From NCBI GenBank assembly GCA_902468045.1, contig CABQXG010000104.1, forward strand, positions 1 to 5,734: a DNA stretch of 5,734 nucleotides, in the 5' to 3' direction. The stretch is from an uncultured Collinsella sp. Its GTDB lineage: Bacteria > Actinomycetota > Coriobacteriia > Coriobacteriales > Coriobacteriaceae. Below are positions 1-5,734 of the stretch, piece after piece. Numbering within the stretch: the first letter of the stretch is position 1; every line of letters begins with the position of its first letter. The notes below the pieces were generated by a model. That model had not been told where the DNA came from. It was given only the letters and a program-made list of their open reading frames with translations, and searched no databases. The translations under genes and the position numbers were made by a program.

Positions 1-68
1 CCGGGGACTACGTTGACGCTGCTTGTCTCGCCCGGGTGCCTTGGGCCAGGGAGGGGCGTCTTCGCTGA
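1..68 (+). CDS. C-terminal tail of an upstream gene (partial, unidentified)
   Basis: The reading frame beginning at base 3 is open from the window edge and ends at TGA 66-68. It gives a 21-residue mixed hydrophilic tail starting GDYVDAAC and ending EGRLR. The main support is that a terminator-like hairpin starts 15 bases after this stop. In many bacteria the gene before fmt is def (peptide deformylase), and that would fit, but the tail carries no diagnostic motif, so the name is not assigned. A competing frame (1-189) is also open and encodes a hydrophobic stretch; it would run through the hairpin and uses several rare codons (GGA, AGA, ATA). The choice of frame is an inference. Confidence 0.4.
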   Translation, partial: GDYVDAACLARVPWAREGRLR

Positions 69-83
69 TAATTGCTTTGTTGG

Positions 84-116
84 AAGAGCTGCTTTTATTG
101 CGGCTCTTTCTTTGGT
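84..116 (+). terminator. Probable intrinsic terminator upstream of fmt
   Basis: AAGAGCTGC (84-92) pairs with GCGGCTCTT (100-108), nine pairs including one G-T wobble, around a 7-base loop. A T-rich run follows (TCTTTGGTTTTG, 109-120). It lies just after the proposed stop of the upstream gene and about 110 bases before fmt. This suggests fmt has its own promoter in 117-210, although I see no convincing -35/-10 pair there. The T run is interrupted, so termination may be partial. Confidence 0.5.
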
Positions 117-207
117 TTTGGGTATATTTGTCTTTGTTGAACTGTTCTTGCGGCTGGGTGCGCTTGCGACCTGGAACGCTTTTTTGTAGCCGTCTCGGCT
201 CGTTATT

Positions 208-215
208 GAGAGGAG
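208..215 (+). promoter_or_regulatory. Ribosome binding site of fmt
   Basis: GAGAGGAG is complementary to the 16S rRNA 3' end. Its core AGGAG (211-215) ends 10 bases before ATG 226. It supports the chosen fmt start, which also places the family's N-terminal strand MRIVFMGTPDFA exactly at the beginning of the protein. Confidence 0.75.
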
Positions 216-225
216 ACTAACTTTT

Positions 226-1146
226 ATGCGTATTGTGTTTATGGGTACGCCCGATTTTGCTGTGCCTTCGCTGACTTCGCTTGTTGAGGCTGGGAATGAG
301 ATTGCGCTTGTTATTACTCGTCCTGATGCTGTTCGTGGGCGTGGTAAGAAGCTTGAGCCGTCTCCTGTTAAGGCCAAGGCGCTTGAGCTGGGGTTGCCGG
401 TTATTGAGGCTAATCGTATGACACCTGAGGTCGTTGAGGCGCTTAAGACTGCCCAGGCTGACATTTTCTGCGTGGCTGCCTATGGTTGCATTTTGCCTGA
501 TGAGGTGCTGCATATGGCGCCGCTTGGTATTGTGAATGTTCATGCGTCCTTGCTGCCTCGTTGGCGTGGGGCTGCTCCCATTCAGCGTGCGATTCTCGCT
601 GGTGATGAGGTTGCCGGCGTTTCCATTATGCGTATTGGGCATGGCGTGGATACCGGCGCTTATTGTGCGCAGGCCTCGACCTCGGTTGCCGGTAAGCATG
701 CTGAGGCGCTGACCATGGAGCTTGTTGAGCTTGGCGGCAAACTGCTTGCCGATACGCTTCCTTCGCTTGCCGATGGCACCGCCGTGTGGACTGAACAGGA
801 TGAGTCGCTTGTTACCCATGCTGCCAAGATTTCTAAGCAGGAGATGCGTCTTGACCCTCAGATGGCGGCACTTGATTGTGTGCGTCATGTGCTTGCCTCG
901 TCCGACACCGCTCCCGCTCGTTGTGTGATTGCCGGCAAGTCGGTTCGCGTGCTCGATGCTGAGCCGGCTGATGTGTCGCTTGGCGAAGGCGCTGTTGCCG
1001 TTAAGGGCAAGCGTGTTTACCTTGGTCTTTCCGATGGTGCGGTTGAACTGCTCGAGGTTAAGCCCGATGGCAAGCGTGCCATGGCCGCTTCTGCTTGGGC
1101 TGCTGGGCTGCAAGGCGCCGATCTTATCTGGGGTGTTTTGTCATGA
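226..1146 (+). CDS. fmt: Methionyl-tRNA formyltransferase
   Basis: Transfers a formyl group from 10-formyltetrahydrofolate to Met on initiator tRNA in the cytosol, producing the fMet-tRNA that starts bacterial translation. The 306-residue protein has the family's usual length and order. Residues 1-12 (MRIVFMGTPDFA) open the Rossmann-like formyltransferase domain. RGRGKKLEPSPVK (38-49) is the conserved tRNA-contacting loop. The catalytic triad is visible as N104 and H106 in NVHASLLP and D142 in GHGVDTG. From about residue 205 the sequence matches the C-terminal OB-fold domain, including KISKQEMRLD. The start is fixed by the Shine-Dalgarno sequence at 208-215. The stop overlaps the rsmB start (ATGA, 1143-1146), indicating an operon with translational coupling. 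The gene is intact. Its early codons end in T unusually often compared with the other genes here. Confidence 0.97.
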   Translation: MRIVFMGTPDFAVPSLTSLVEAGNEIALVITRPDAVRGRGKKLEPSPVKAKALELGLPVIEANRMTPEVVEALKTAQADIFCVAAYGCILPDEVLHMAPLGIVNVHASLLPRWRGAAPIQRAILAGDEVAGVSIMRIGHGVDTGAYCAQASTSVAGKHAEALTMELVELGGKLLADTLPSLADGTAVWTEQDESLVTHAAKISKQEMRLDPQMAALDCVRHVLASSDTAPARCVIAGKSVRVLDAEPADVSLGEGAVAVKGKRVYLGLSDGAVELLEVKPDGKRAMAASAWAAGLQGADLIWGVLS

Positions 1147-2541
1147 GCAAGCTGTCTCCCGCGCGCAAACTTGCGCTCGATGTGCTAATGGAGGCCGATC
1201 GCCGCGGCATGTATGCGCGTGACGTGCTGTCCACTCGCGCATCGGCCAAGGCTATTGACCAGCGCGATTCCGCTTTTGCCGCCCGCTTGGCGCTGGGTGT
1301 GGCCGCTACGCAGGGTATTTTGGACGAGCTGCTCGATCAGTTTCTCGATAAGCCTAAAAAGGTTGCGCCGCGTGTTCGCATGGCACTTCGTATCTCAGCC
1401 TTCGAGATGCTCTATCTGCATACGCCTGGCCGCGTTGCGGTGAGTCAGGGCGTTGAGCTGGTGCGCAGCGGAGCTAAGTCTGCCGCCGGTTTGGCCAATG
1501 CCGTGCTGCATAAGGTCGCGGACAACGTTGAGGACTTTGCCACGGCGTCCGATGTAGACGAGTCTGAGCGACGCTTGGTTCGTCTGTCGCGCCTGATGGG
1601 TCTGCCGCGTTGGCTGTGCGCTCGTATTATGGCGTCGTTTGACACGCCCGAGGGTGCGCTTAACTTTGCCGGCAATCTGGCCCCCGCGCCGCTGGCCCTG
1701 CATGAGAACGCCTTTGCGACTAAGCCCGATCCGTATATCTCGCAGCTCGTCGCGTCTGTCTTCCAGGGCTGCCACGCTCCGGTTGATGCCCAGGTTACCG
1801 TTGCTTCGGGTGTGTTTGAGCGTGCTGCCGCGGTGGCCTCGGACCTTAACGCTCAGCTCATCGCCACAGCTGCCACGCGCCCTGGAAGCTGCCTTGAGAT
1901 TGGCGCCGGTCGCGGTACCAAGACCTATGTGATGATGTGCCAGGCCAAGCGCGCCGGCTATGAGCGTCAGCATACGGCACTTGATCTTCATGACCGTAAG
2001 TGCGGCCTAAATCTCGCGCCTTCACAAGGCGGGTATTCAGGGCGTTCGTACGGTTTCGGGCGATGCCTGCGAGCTTGATGAGGTGCTCACATCGTTTGAT
2101 GCCATGCTTGGCGAGCCGGTTAAATTCGACACGGTCTTTATCGATGCGCCGTGCTCGGGCACCGGAACCATGCGTCGTCATCCCGAGATTCCGTGGCGTC
2201 TGACCGAAAAGGATGTGACGGTTGAGCTGCCCAAACTGCAGCTGTCGATGCTCAAGGAAGCCGCCGCGCGCGTGGCTGCCGGCGGCGAGCTCATCTATGC
2301 GACGTGCTCCGTCTTCGACGAGGAGAACACGCAGGTGGTGGACGCGTTCCTTGCTTCTCCCGAGGGTGCCGGCTTTAGCGTGGCACCGCTTTCCGAGGCA
2401 CAGATTCTGCAACTCCCCGAGTTCGATCAGGCCAAGAAGCTCGTATCCGTACGCCAGAACGATCGAGGCCTCTTCCAAAGCGTGCCGGTAAACGCCGACT
2501 CCTACGACGGCCACTTCTGCGCCAGACTGGTCCACAAGTAA
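1143..2541 (+). pseudogene. rsmB: 16S rRNA (cytosine-5) methyltransferase RsmB, frameshifted
   Basis: RsmB methylates C967 (E. coli numbering) of 16S rRNA using S-adenosylmethionine. The first frame starts at ATG 1143, overlapping the fmt stop, and ends at TGA 2076-2078 (311 residues). It has the NusB-like RNA-binding domain (about residues 5-130) and the SAM motif LEIGAGRGTKT (251-261). True homology stops near residue 292; the last 19 residues are out of frame. Reading resumes in another frame with LHKAGIQGVRTVSGDA and continues to TAA 2539-2541. That part holds DAPCSGTG and YATCS, whose cysteines (about 338 and 389 in a repaired 466-residue protein) are the family's catalytic pair. As written, the upstream product lacks both cysteines and should be inactive. 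The rest of the gene shows no decay, so the lesion is recent or a sequencing error. The weak GGGGTG before the start suggests reliance on coupling to fmt. Confidence 0.9.
2013..2022 (+). other. Frameshift site in rsmB
   Basis: CTC GCG CCT T reads Leu-Ala then leaves the family frame. Adding two bases to the short CG run (2015-2019) restores Leu-Ala-Arg-Leu-His-Lys-Ala-Gly. With the Arg restored, the distance from the acidic residue of motif II (D281) to the Gly before strand 3 equals the 18 residues I recall for E. coli RsmB; treating the lesion as a one-base insertion would give 17. Loss of one CG/GC unit is therefore the more likely change. Confidence 0.75.
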
Positions 2542-2547
2542 CGACTA

Positions 2548-2614
2548 AGTTGCGGTGAAATAGGGATTGAAAAGCCGCTTCTGCCCGCCAAACAGTCCTT
2601 ATTTCACCGCAACT
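2548..2614. repeat. Long imperfect palindrome, candidate REP/MITE-like element
   Basis: Two 21-base arms (2548-2568 and 2594-2614) are inverted copies. The outer 15 bases, AGTTGCGGTGAAATA, match perfectly. The inner part has two changes, both forming G-T wobbles, so the RNA could pair along all 21 positions. The loop is 25 bases (2569-2593). It begins 6 bases after the rsmB stop. No T run follows on either strand, which argues against a simple intrinsic terminator. Arm length, wobble-preserving differences and a position just past a stop codon fit short dispersed palindromes, but copy number cannot be seen from one window. Confidence 0.6.
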
Positions 2615-2626
2615 CACAAGGAAACC

Positions 2627-2649
2627 TGGGTAGCTTGATTAGCTACCCA
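2627..2649. repeat. Perfect 9-bp hairpin in the convergent intergenic gap
   Basis: TGGGTAGCT (2627-2635) pairs perfectly with AGCTACCCA (2641-2649) around a 5-base loop, TGATT. The + strand downstream is A/G-rich (TAGAGCAAAG), so it is not a typical terminator for rsmB. On the - strand the downstream sequence GGTTTCCTTG has a modest T content, so it could be a weak backup terminator for the fmdB-like gene. The role is uncertain. Confidence 0.5.
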
Positions 2650-2653
2650 TAGA

Positions 2654-2693
2654 GCAAAGAAATAGCCCCGCGATCGGCGTTGATCGCGGGGCT
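2654..2693 (-). terminator. Intrinsic terminator of the fmdB-like gene
   Basis: A perfect 12-bp GC-rich stem, AGCCCCGCGATC (2664-2675) with GATCGCGGGGCT (2682-2693), encloses a 6-base loop. Read on the - strand it starts 9 bases after the stop of the FmdB-family gene and is followed by ATTTCTTTGC, a T-rich tail. On the + strand the tail GCTTGGTTTC is also fairly T-rich, so the structure may stop transcription from both sides and serve the rsmB transcript too. Confidence 0.8.
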
Positions 2694-2702
2694 GCTTGGT
2701 TT

Positions 2703-2939
2703 CTAGTGGCTATGCGGGCAATTGGCGCAGCAGCCGCTCGTGGCGTTGGTGCTGGAGCCGCCGCTTCGTTGATCGGTGTTGTAGAAACCGCTGCCCTCAA
2801 ATTTAATGCCGCTGGCCGAGAACGTCTTGGCCGCCGGGGCACCGCAGCTGGGGCACACGACCTCGGGGGTCTCGGACATGGGATGCTCAACCTCAAACAC
2901 GTTGCCGCAGCTCGAGCACTTGTAATCGTAGCGCGCCAT
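2703..2939 (-). CDS. FmdB-family zinc-ribbon protein
   Basis: A 78-residue soluble protein of the FmdB/CxxC_CXXC_SSSS family. The family is named after a putative formamidase regulator, but its role is not established in most bacteria, so no function is claimed. The zinc ribbon is plain: C8-x-x-C11 in YKCSSCG and C29-x-x-C32 in VCPSCGAP, with hydrophobic residues V14, F15 and V17 between them. The family segment GIKFEGSGFYNTD follows at 44-56. After a Ser/Gly/Thr-rich linker comes a Cys/His tail, GCCANCPHSH (69-78), which might bind another metal. ATG 2937-2939 is preceded on the - strand by GGAAG at 5 bases' spacing, a good ribosome binding site. The gene lies 89 bases downstream of the amylase/glucanotransferase fusion on the same strand, with a hairpin between, so it may be transcribed separately or by read-through. 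Confidence 0.9.
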   Translation of the reverse strand: MARYDYKCSSCGNVFEVEHPMSETPEVVCPSCGAPAAKTFSASGIKFEGSGFYNTDQRSGGSSTNATSGCCANCPHSH

Positions 2940-2942
2940 AAA

Positions 2943-2984
2943 TACTTCCTTTTCAGCACAAAGCGGGCAGATTACTCTGCCCGC
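2943..2984 (-). terminator. Hairpin between the glucanotransferase fusion and the fmdB-like gene
   Basis: GCGGGCAGA (2963-2971) pairs perfectly with TCTGCCCGC (2976-2984) around a TTAC loop. On the - strand it begins 44 bases after the stop of the GH13/GH77 gene and is followed by TTTGTGCTG, a short T tail. It then runs straight into the Shine-Dalgarno region of the fmdB-like gene. It is most likely a partial terminator of the large gene. If the fmdB promoter lies further upstream, it would instead be a leader hairpin. I see no clear promoter in 2985-3028. Confidence 0.5.
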
Positions 2985-3028
2985 AAAAATTCAAACGTCT
3001 GTAACTGTACCCTATATCGGGGGTTTTA

Positions 3029-5734
3029 TCACGCTTCGCCCCAGAATCTATGGTTGTTGCGCAGGAGCTGTGCGGTTTTGTTCTCGGCGGCTGCAATGTC
3101 CGCCTCGTCAGCCTGCCAGGTCCAGTTGCCCGTGGCCACGCCCGGAACGTTCATGCGCGCGTCGTCGCCAAGCCCCAGGACATCCTGCAGTGGCATCATC
3201 ACCAGGGGAGCGTCGCTTGCCAGCGCGTCGCTCATCAGCTTGGCCGCCACCTCAACACCGCTCGGTTCATCGCCGCCCGCAAAGGTACGGGTGCACCAAC
3301 CGGCCAGCGTCGACGTATCGTGCGTCGAGGTGTACAGAATCTTGCCGGGCGTGGGATGCACACCGCAACGAACGTCGTAGTCGCTAAACTCCAACACGTC
3401 CATGCCGGGGAAGCCGCAGGTCGAAGCCATGGCGCGAACACCGGGCGTCAAATAGCCCAGGTCCTCAGCGATAAAGTTGAGCGGACCCAGTTCGTCATAG
3501 GCGGTCTGGAACAGGTCCTTGCCCGGGCCCGCCAGCCAGCGGCCGTCGGCGCATGCCTTGCCCGCGGGAATGCTGTAATAGCTGTGGAATCCCAGGAAGT
3601 GATCCAGACGCACGCGGTCGTAGAGCGAGAACGCGCGGCGCAGGCGATCCATCCACCAACTATAGCCGTTCTGCTTCATGTGGTCCCAGCGGAACGTCGG
3701 GTTGCCCCACATCTGGCCCTCGGGCGCAAAGTTGTCGGGCGGCGCGCCGGAAATCTCAATCGCCTTGCCGGTATCGGACAGCCAGAAGTTCTCGGGTTCG
3801 CTCCACGCGTCTGCCGAATCGTCGGACACGTACATAGGAATATCGCCGATGACCTCGATGCCCTTCTTGTGCGCATAGTTCATGAGCTCACACCAAGCGA
3901 GGTCAAAGCGGTACTGCATGTACGCCTGAAGCTCGGCCTCGTTGTGGAAGCGCATGTCGTCGATTAGATGCTCGTTGTAGCGAGCGACATCTGCCGGCCA
4001 ATTGTGGCGCGACTCGCCCTCAAAGTACTTTTTGACGGCCATATAGACGCTGTACTTCTCGAGCCAATCGGCATTGCGATGTTTAAACGCGGTGTACAGC
4101 GGATCGGCATCTTCGCCGCCGCGGGCCATCCAGGTCTCAAAGTCGGCGGCCAGCTCCTCGTGGCTCTCGGGTAGCAGGTCGATATTGCCTGCAAAGGCCG
4201 AAGGACCGGCGTAAGGGGAGCGGAAGAAGTCCGTTGGGTTGACGGGGAGAACCTGCCAGTAGCGCATGCCCATGGCGGCCAGATGGTCGATAAAGCGACG
4301 CGTGGGTGCGCCGATCGTACCCGGCTTGCCGTCGTCGGTCGGCACCGATGTGATATGGCACACAACACCCGCACCGTGATCGAGCGGCTCCTGCAGGCGC
4401 TGCTCGGCGTGGTGATAGATGATTGACGAGCCCAGCGGGTACAGGTCGAGCGTGACCGTACCGTTGTGGATCTCGCACTCGTGACCGCTGATCACGTCAC
4501 TCGCACATTCGTCGAGCGCCGGAATCGTCACGCGGTGCGAATTGCGCAGGCTGCGGTTGATGATAACCGTCGCAGACTCGCCATCCTTGCCCGTACGGTT
4601 GTAGGCAAGTACCTCGTCATTGAGCGCGAAGGCCTTGATTTCACCGTCGATCATAAACGGCAGCGCGCGGCGCACAGCGGATGCGTTCTTGACGATCGCA
4701 AACGTATCGAAGTCGTGCAGGTTTTCCTTGGTCGGCATGGTACGGCGATTGCCCGGATCGGTGAGCCCCTCCAAGCCGTACTCGTCACCGTAATAGATTG
4801 AGGGAACGCCCGGGAACGTCATCTGCATGAGCGTCGCCAGCCAAAAGCGGCTCTTGGCCAGGCCCATGGAGTTCTCGTCCAGGCGCCATTTGCTGCGTTC
4901 ACTCTCGGGCAGCTGCGACTCATCGGGGCCACCGCCGAGCACCGAGATAATGCGCGGGCGGTCGTGGCTCGACAGCAGATTGAGCGCGCAGGATAATGCC
5001 TCGCGCGGGTAGTTCTCGCGCAGGGTCTCGATATCCTCGGCAGCTTGGTAGGCGTTTTTGTAGCCCATCAAAAAGCCGATGACCATGTCGCGGAAGGGGT
5101 AATCCATAGCAGAGTCCAGCTCGGAGCCCTGCAGGTAGCGACGCAGATGGCCGTAGCTGATCTTGTTGGAGGCATCTTCCCAGACCTCGCCGAGCAGCAG
5201 CGCGTCGGGCTTCTCGGCGAGCACGGCCTTTTTGATCTCGGCCAGGAAGTCATCGGAAAGCTCGTCGGCCACATCCAGGCGCCAACCATGGGCACCGGCA
5301 CGCAGCCATTTACGAATGACGCCGTCCTTGCCCAGGAGACGCTCGCGTACCAGTTCGGAGCTCTCATTAATGGCGGGCATATTGCCCACGCCCCACCAAC
5401 AGTCGTACGAGCCGTCCTCGTGGAAATAAAACGCATCGCGCCACGGCGAATCCTCGCTCTGCCACGCGCCCACGCCGGGGTAGTTGCCGTAGCGGTTGAA
5501 GTAGATCGAATCGTCGCCCGTGTGGTTGAACACACCGTCCAGAATGATGGAAATGCCCAGCTTCTCGGCTGCCTCGCACAGCTCAGTAAAGTCCTGCTCG
5601 GTGCCCAGAATCGGATCTATCTTGGTGTAATCGGCGGTGTCGTAGCGGTGGTTGCTCGCGGCTTCAAAAATGGGGTTGAGGTAGATGGCTGTAAAGCTCA
5701 GCTCGGCGATGCGGGGCAGGTCTTCCTGGATGCC
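3029..5734 (-). CDS. GH13 alpha-amylase-family / GH77 4-alpha-glucanotransferase fusion (5' end outside window)
   Basis: The frame is open from the window edge to TGA 3029-3031; 901 residues are visible and the N-terminus is missing. Residues 1 to about 370 are a GH13 barrel. Region I is DGVFNH (66-71), the nucleophile is D154 in GWRLDVADE, the acid/base is E183 in LLGEVWED, and the transition-state Asp is D258 in LLSSHDRPR. IYYGDEYGLEG and GNRRTMP resemble neopullulanase/maltogenic amylase types. A beta domain (about 368-443) and a linker of only about 10 residues lead to GH77 (about 454-901). This has WQVLPVNPTDFFRSPYAG, the loop APPDNFAPEGQMWGNP, nucleophile D711 in RLDHF, acid/base E757 in IAEDLG and D806 in THDTS. 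All catalytic residues of both modules are present. The likely role is cytosolic breakdown and disproportionation of glycogen- or starch-derived maltooligosaccharides, since no export signal can be judged. Similar proteins are sometimes named GlgX/MalQ bifunctional enzymes. The third codon position favours C and G. Confidence 0.93.
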   Translation of the reverse strand, partial: GIQEDLPRIAELSFTAIYLNPIFEAASNHRYDTADYTKIDPILGTEQDFTELCEAAEKLGISIILDGVFNHTGDDSIYFNRYGNYPGVGAWQSEDSPWRDAFYFHEDGSYDCWWGVGNMPAINESSELVRERLLGKDGVIRKWLRAGAHGWRLDVADELSDDFLAEIKKAVLAEKPDALLLGEVWEDASNKISYGHLRRYLQGSELDSAMDYPFRDMVIGFLMGYKNAYQAAEDIETLRENYPREALSCALNLLSSHDRPRIISVLGGGPDESQLPESERSKWRLDENSMGLAKSRFWLATLMQMTFPGVPSIYYGDEYGLEGLTDPGNRRTMPTKENLHDFDTFAIVKNASAVRRALPFMIDGEIKAFALNDEVLAYNRTGKDGESATVIINRSLRNSHRVTIPALDECASDVISGHECEIHNGTVTLDLYPLGSSIIYHHAEQRLQEPLDHGAGVVCHITSVPTDDGKPGTIGAPTRRFIDHLAAMGMRYWQVLPVNPTDFFRSPYAGPSAFAGNIDLLPESHEELAADFETWMARGGEDADPLYTAFKHRNADWLEKYSVYMAVKKYFEGESRHNWPADVARYNEHLIDDMRFHNEAELQAYMQYRFDLAWCELMNYAHKKGIEVIGDIPMYVSDDSADAWSEPENFWLSDTGKAIEISGAPPDNFAPEGQMWGNPTFRWDHMKQNGYSWWMDRLRRAFSLYDRVRLDHFLGFHSYYSIPAGKACADGRWLAGPGKDLFQTAYDELGPLNFIAEDLGYLTPGVRAMASTCGFPGMDVLEFSDYDVRCGVHPTPGKILYTSTHDTSTLAGWCTRTFAGGDEPSGVEVAAKLMSDALASDAPLVMMPLQDVLGLGDDARMNVPGVATGNWTWQADEADIAAAENKTAQLLRNNHRFWGEA

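Noticed and set aside
1..189. Open frame encoding a hydrophobic, membrane-like C-terminus ending at TAG 187
   Set aside because: It runs through the terminator-like hairpin and uses codons rare in the neighbouring genes. The T-rich composition of this stretch produces hydrophobic residues by itself. It remains the main alternative to the 1-68 call.
23..220. 65-residue leucine-rich frame starting at TTG
   Set aside because: No ribosome binding site, low-complexity Leu/Trp/Arg content typical of T/G-rich DNA read out of frame, and it overlaps the terminator and the fmt Shine-Dalgarno.
217..1113. 298-residue antisense frame opposite fmt
   Set aside because: It is the mirror of a confidently identified gene, rich in Arg, His, Asn and Thr with no recognisable motif. 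It arises because the fmt codons seldom create stops on the other strand.
2005..2025. Programmed ribosomal frameshifting in rsmB
   Set aside because: No slippery heptamer, no upstream Shine-Dalgarno-like stimulator at the right distance, and no family precedent that I know of. A simple dinucleotide loss in a CG run explains the data.
2548..2693. CRISPR array or transposon ends
   Set aside because: The three hairpins differ in sequence, there are no regular spacers, and there is no transposase or evident target duplication.
2706..3380. 224-residue + strand frame across the fmdB-like gene
   Set aside because: It covers a real - strand gene and a terminator hairpin, and its Ala-rich content is a shadow of Gly/Ser/Cys codons.
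3050..3967. 305-residue + strand frame opposite the GH77 module
   Set aside because: The opposite strand carries all GH77 catalytic motifs in one long frame; this one has no ribosome binding site or known motif.

Overview
This window looks like chromosomal DNA of a high-GC Gram-positive of the Coriobacteriia, most like Collinsella. That is an inference from composition, codon use and protein style; nothing in the window proves the taxon. It holds a short translation/ribosome-modification operon on the + strand (fmt, then rsmB) facing two genes on the - strand: a small FmdB-type zinc-ribbon protein and a large two-enzyme alpha-glucan protein.

Layout. Bases 1-68 are probably the last codons of an upstream + strand gene, followed by a likely intrinsic terminator (84-116). 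The rest, up to 225, is a T-rich leader. fmt (226-1146) is intact and encodes methionyl-tRNA formyltransferase. Its stop overlaps the start of rsmB by ATGA, so the two are translationally coupled. rsmB (1143-2541) encodes a 16S rRNA cytosine-5 methyltransferase but is broken in this copy. A frameshift at about 2015-2019, best explained by loss of one CG/GC dinucleotide, separates the NusB-like and SAM-binding part from the part with both catalytic cysteines. The convergent gap 2542-2702 has no gene but holds three hairpins in a row: a long 67-bp palindrome that looks like a dispersed repeat, a 9-bp stem, and a 12-bp GC-rich terminator. The fmdB-like gene follows (2703-2939, -). A further hairpin separates it from a GH13 amylase/GH77 4-alpha-glucanotransferase fusion (3029 to beyond 5734, -) whose N-terminus lies outside the window.

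How the genes work together. fmt makes the formyl-Met-tRNA used for initiation and rsmB modifies the small-subunit rRNA; they often sit together in bacteria, frequently next to def. The - strand fusion would let one polypeptide hydrolyse alpha-glucans and rearrange the resulting maltooligosaccharides. I see no functional link between it and the fmt operon. The window is mostly ordinary housekeeping sequence. The points worth a second look are the rsmB frameshift, the palindromic element, the enzyme fusion, and a strong T-to-C change in third-codon-position use along fmt-rsmB. I found no defence, mobile or otherwise undescribed system.
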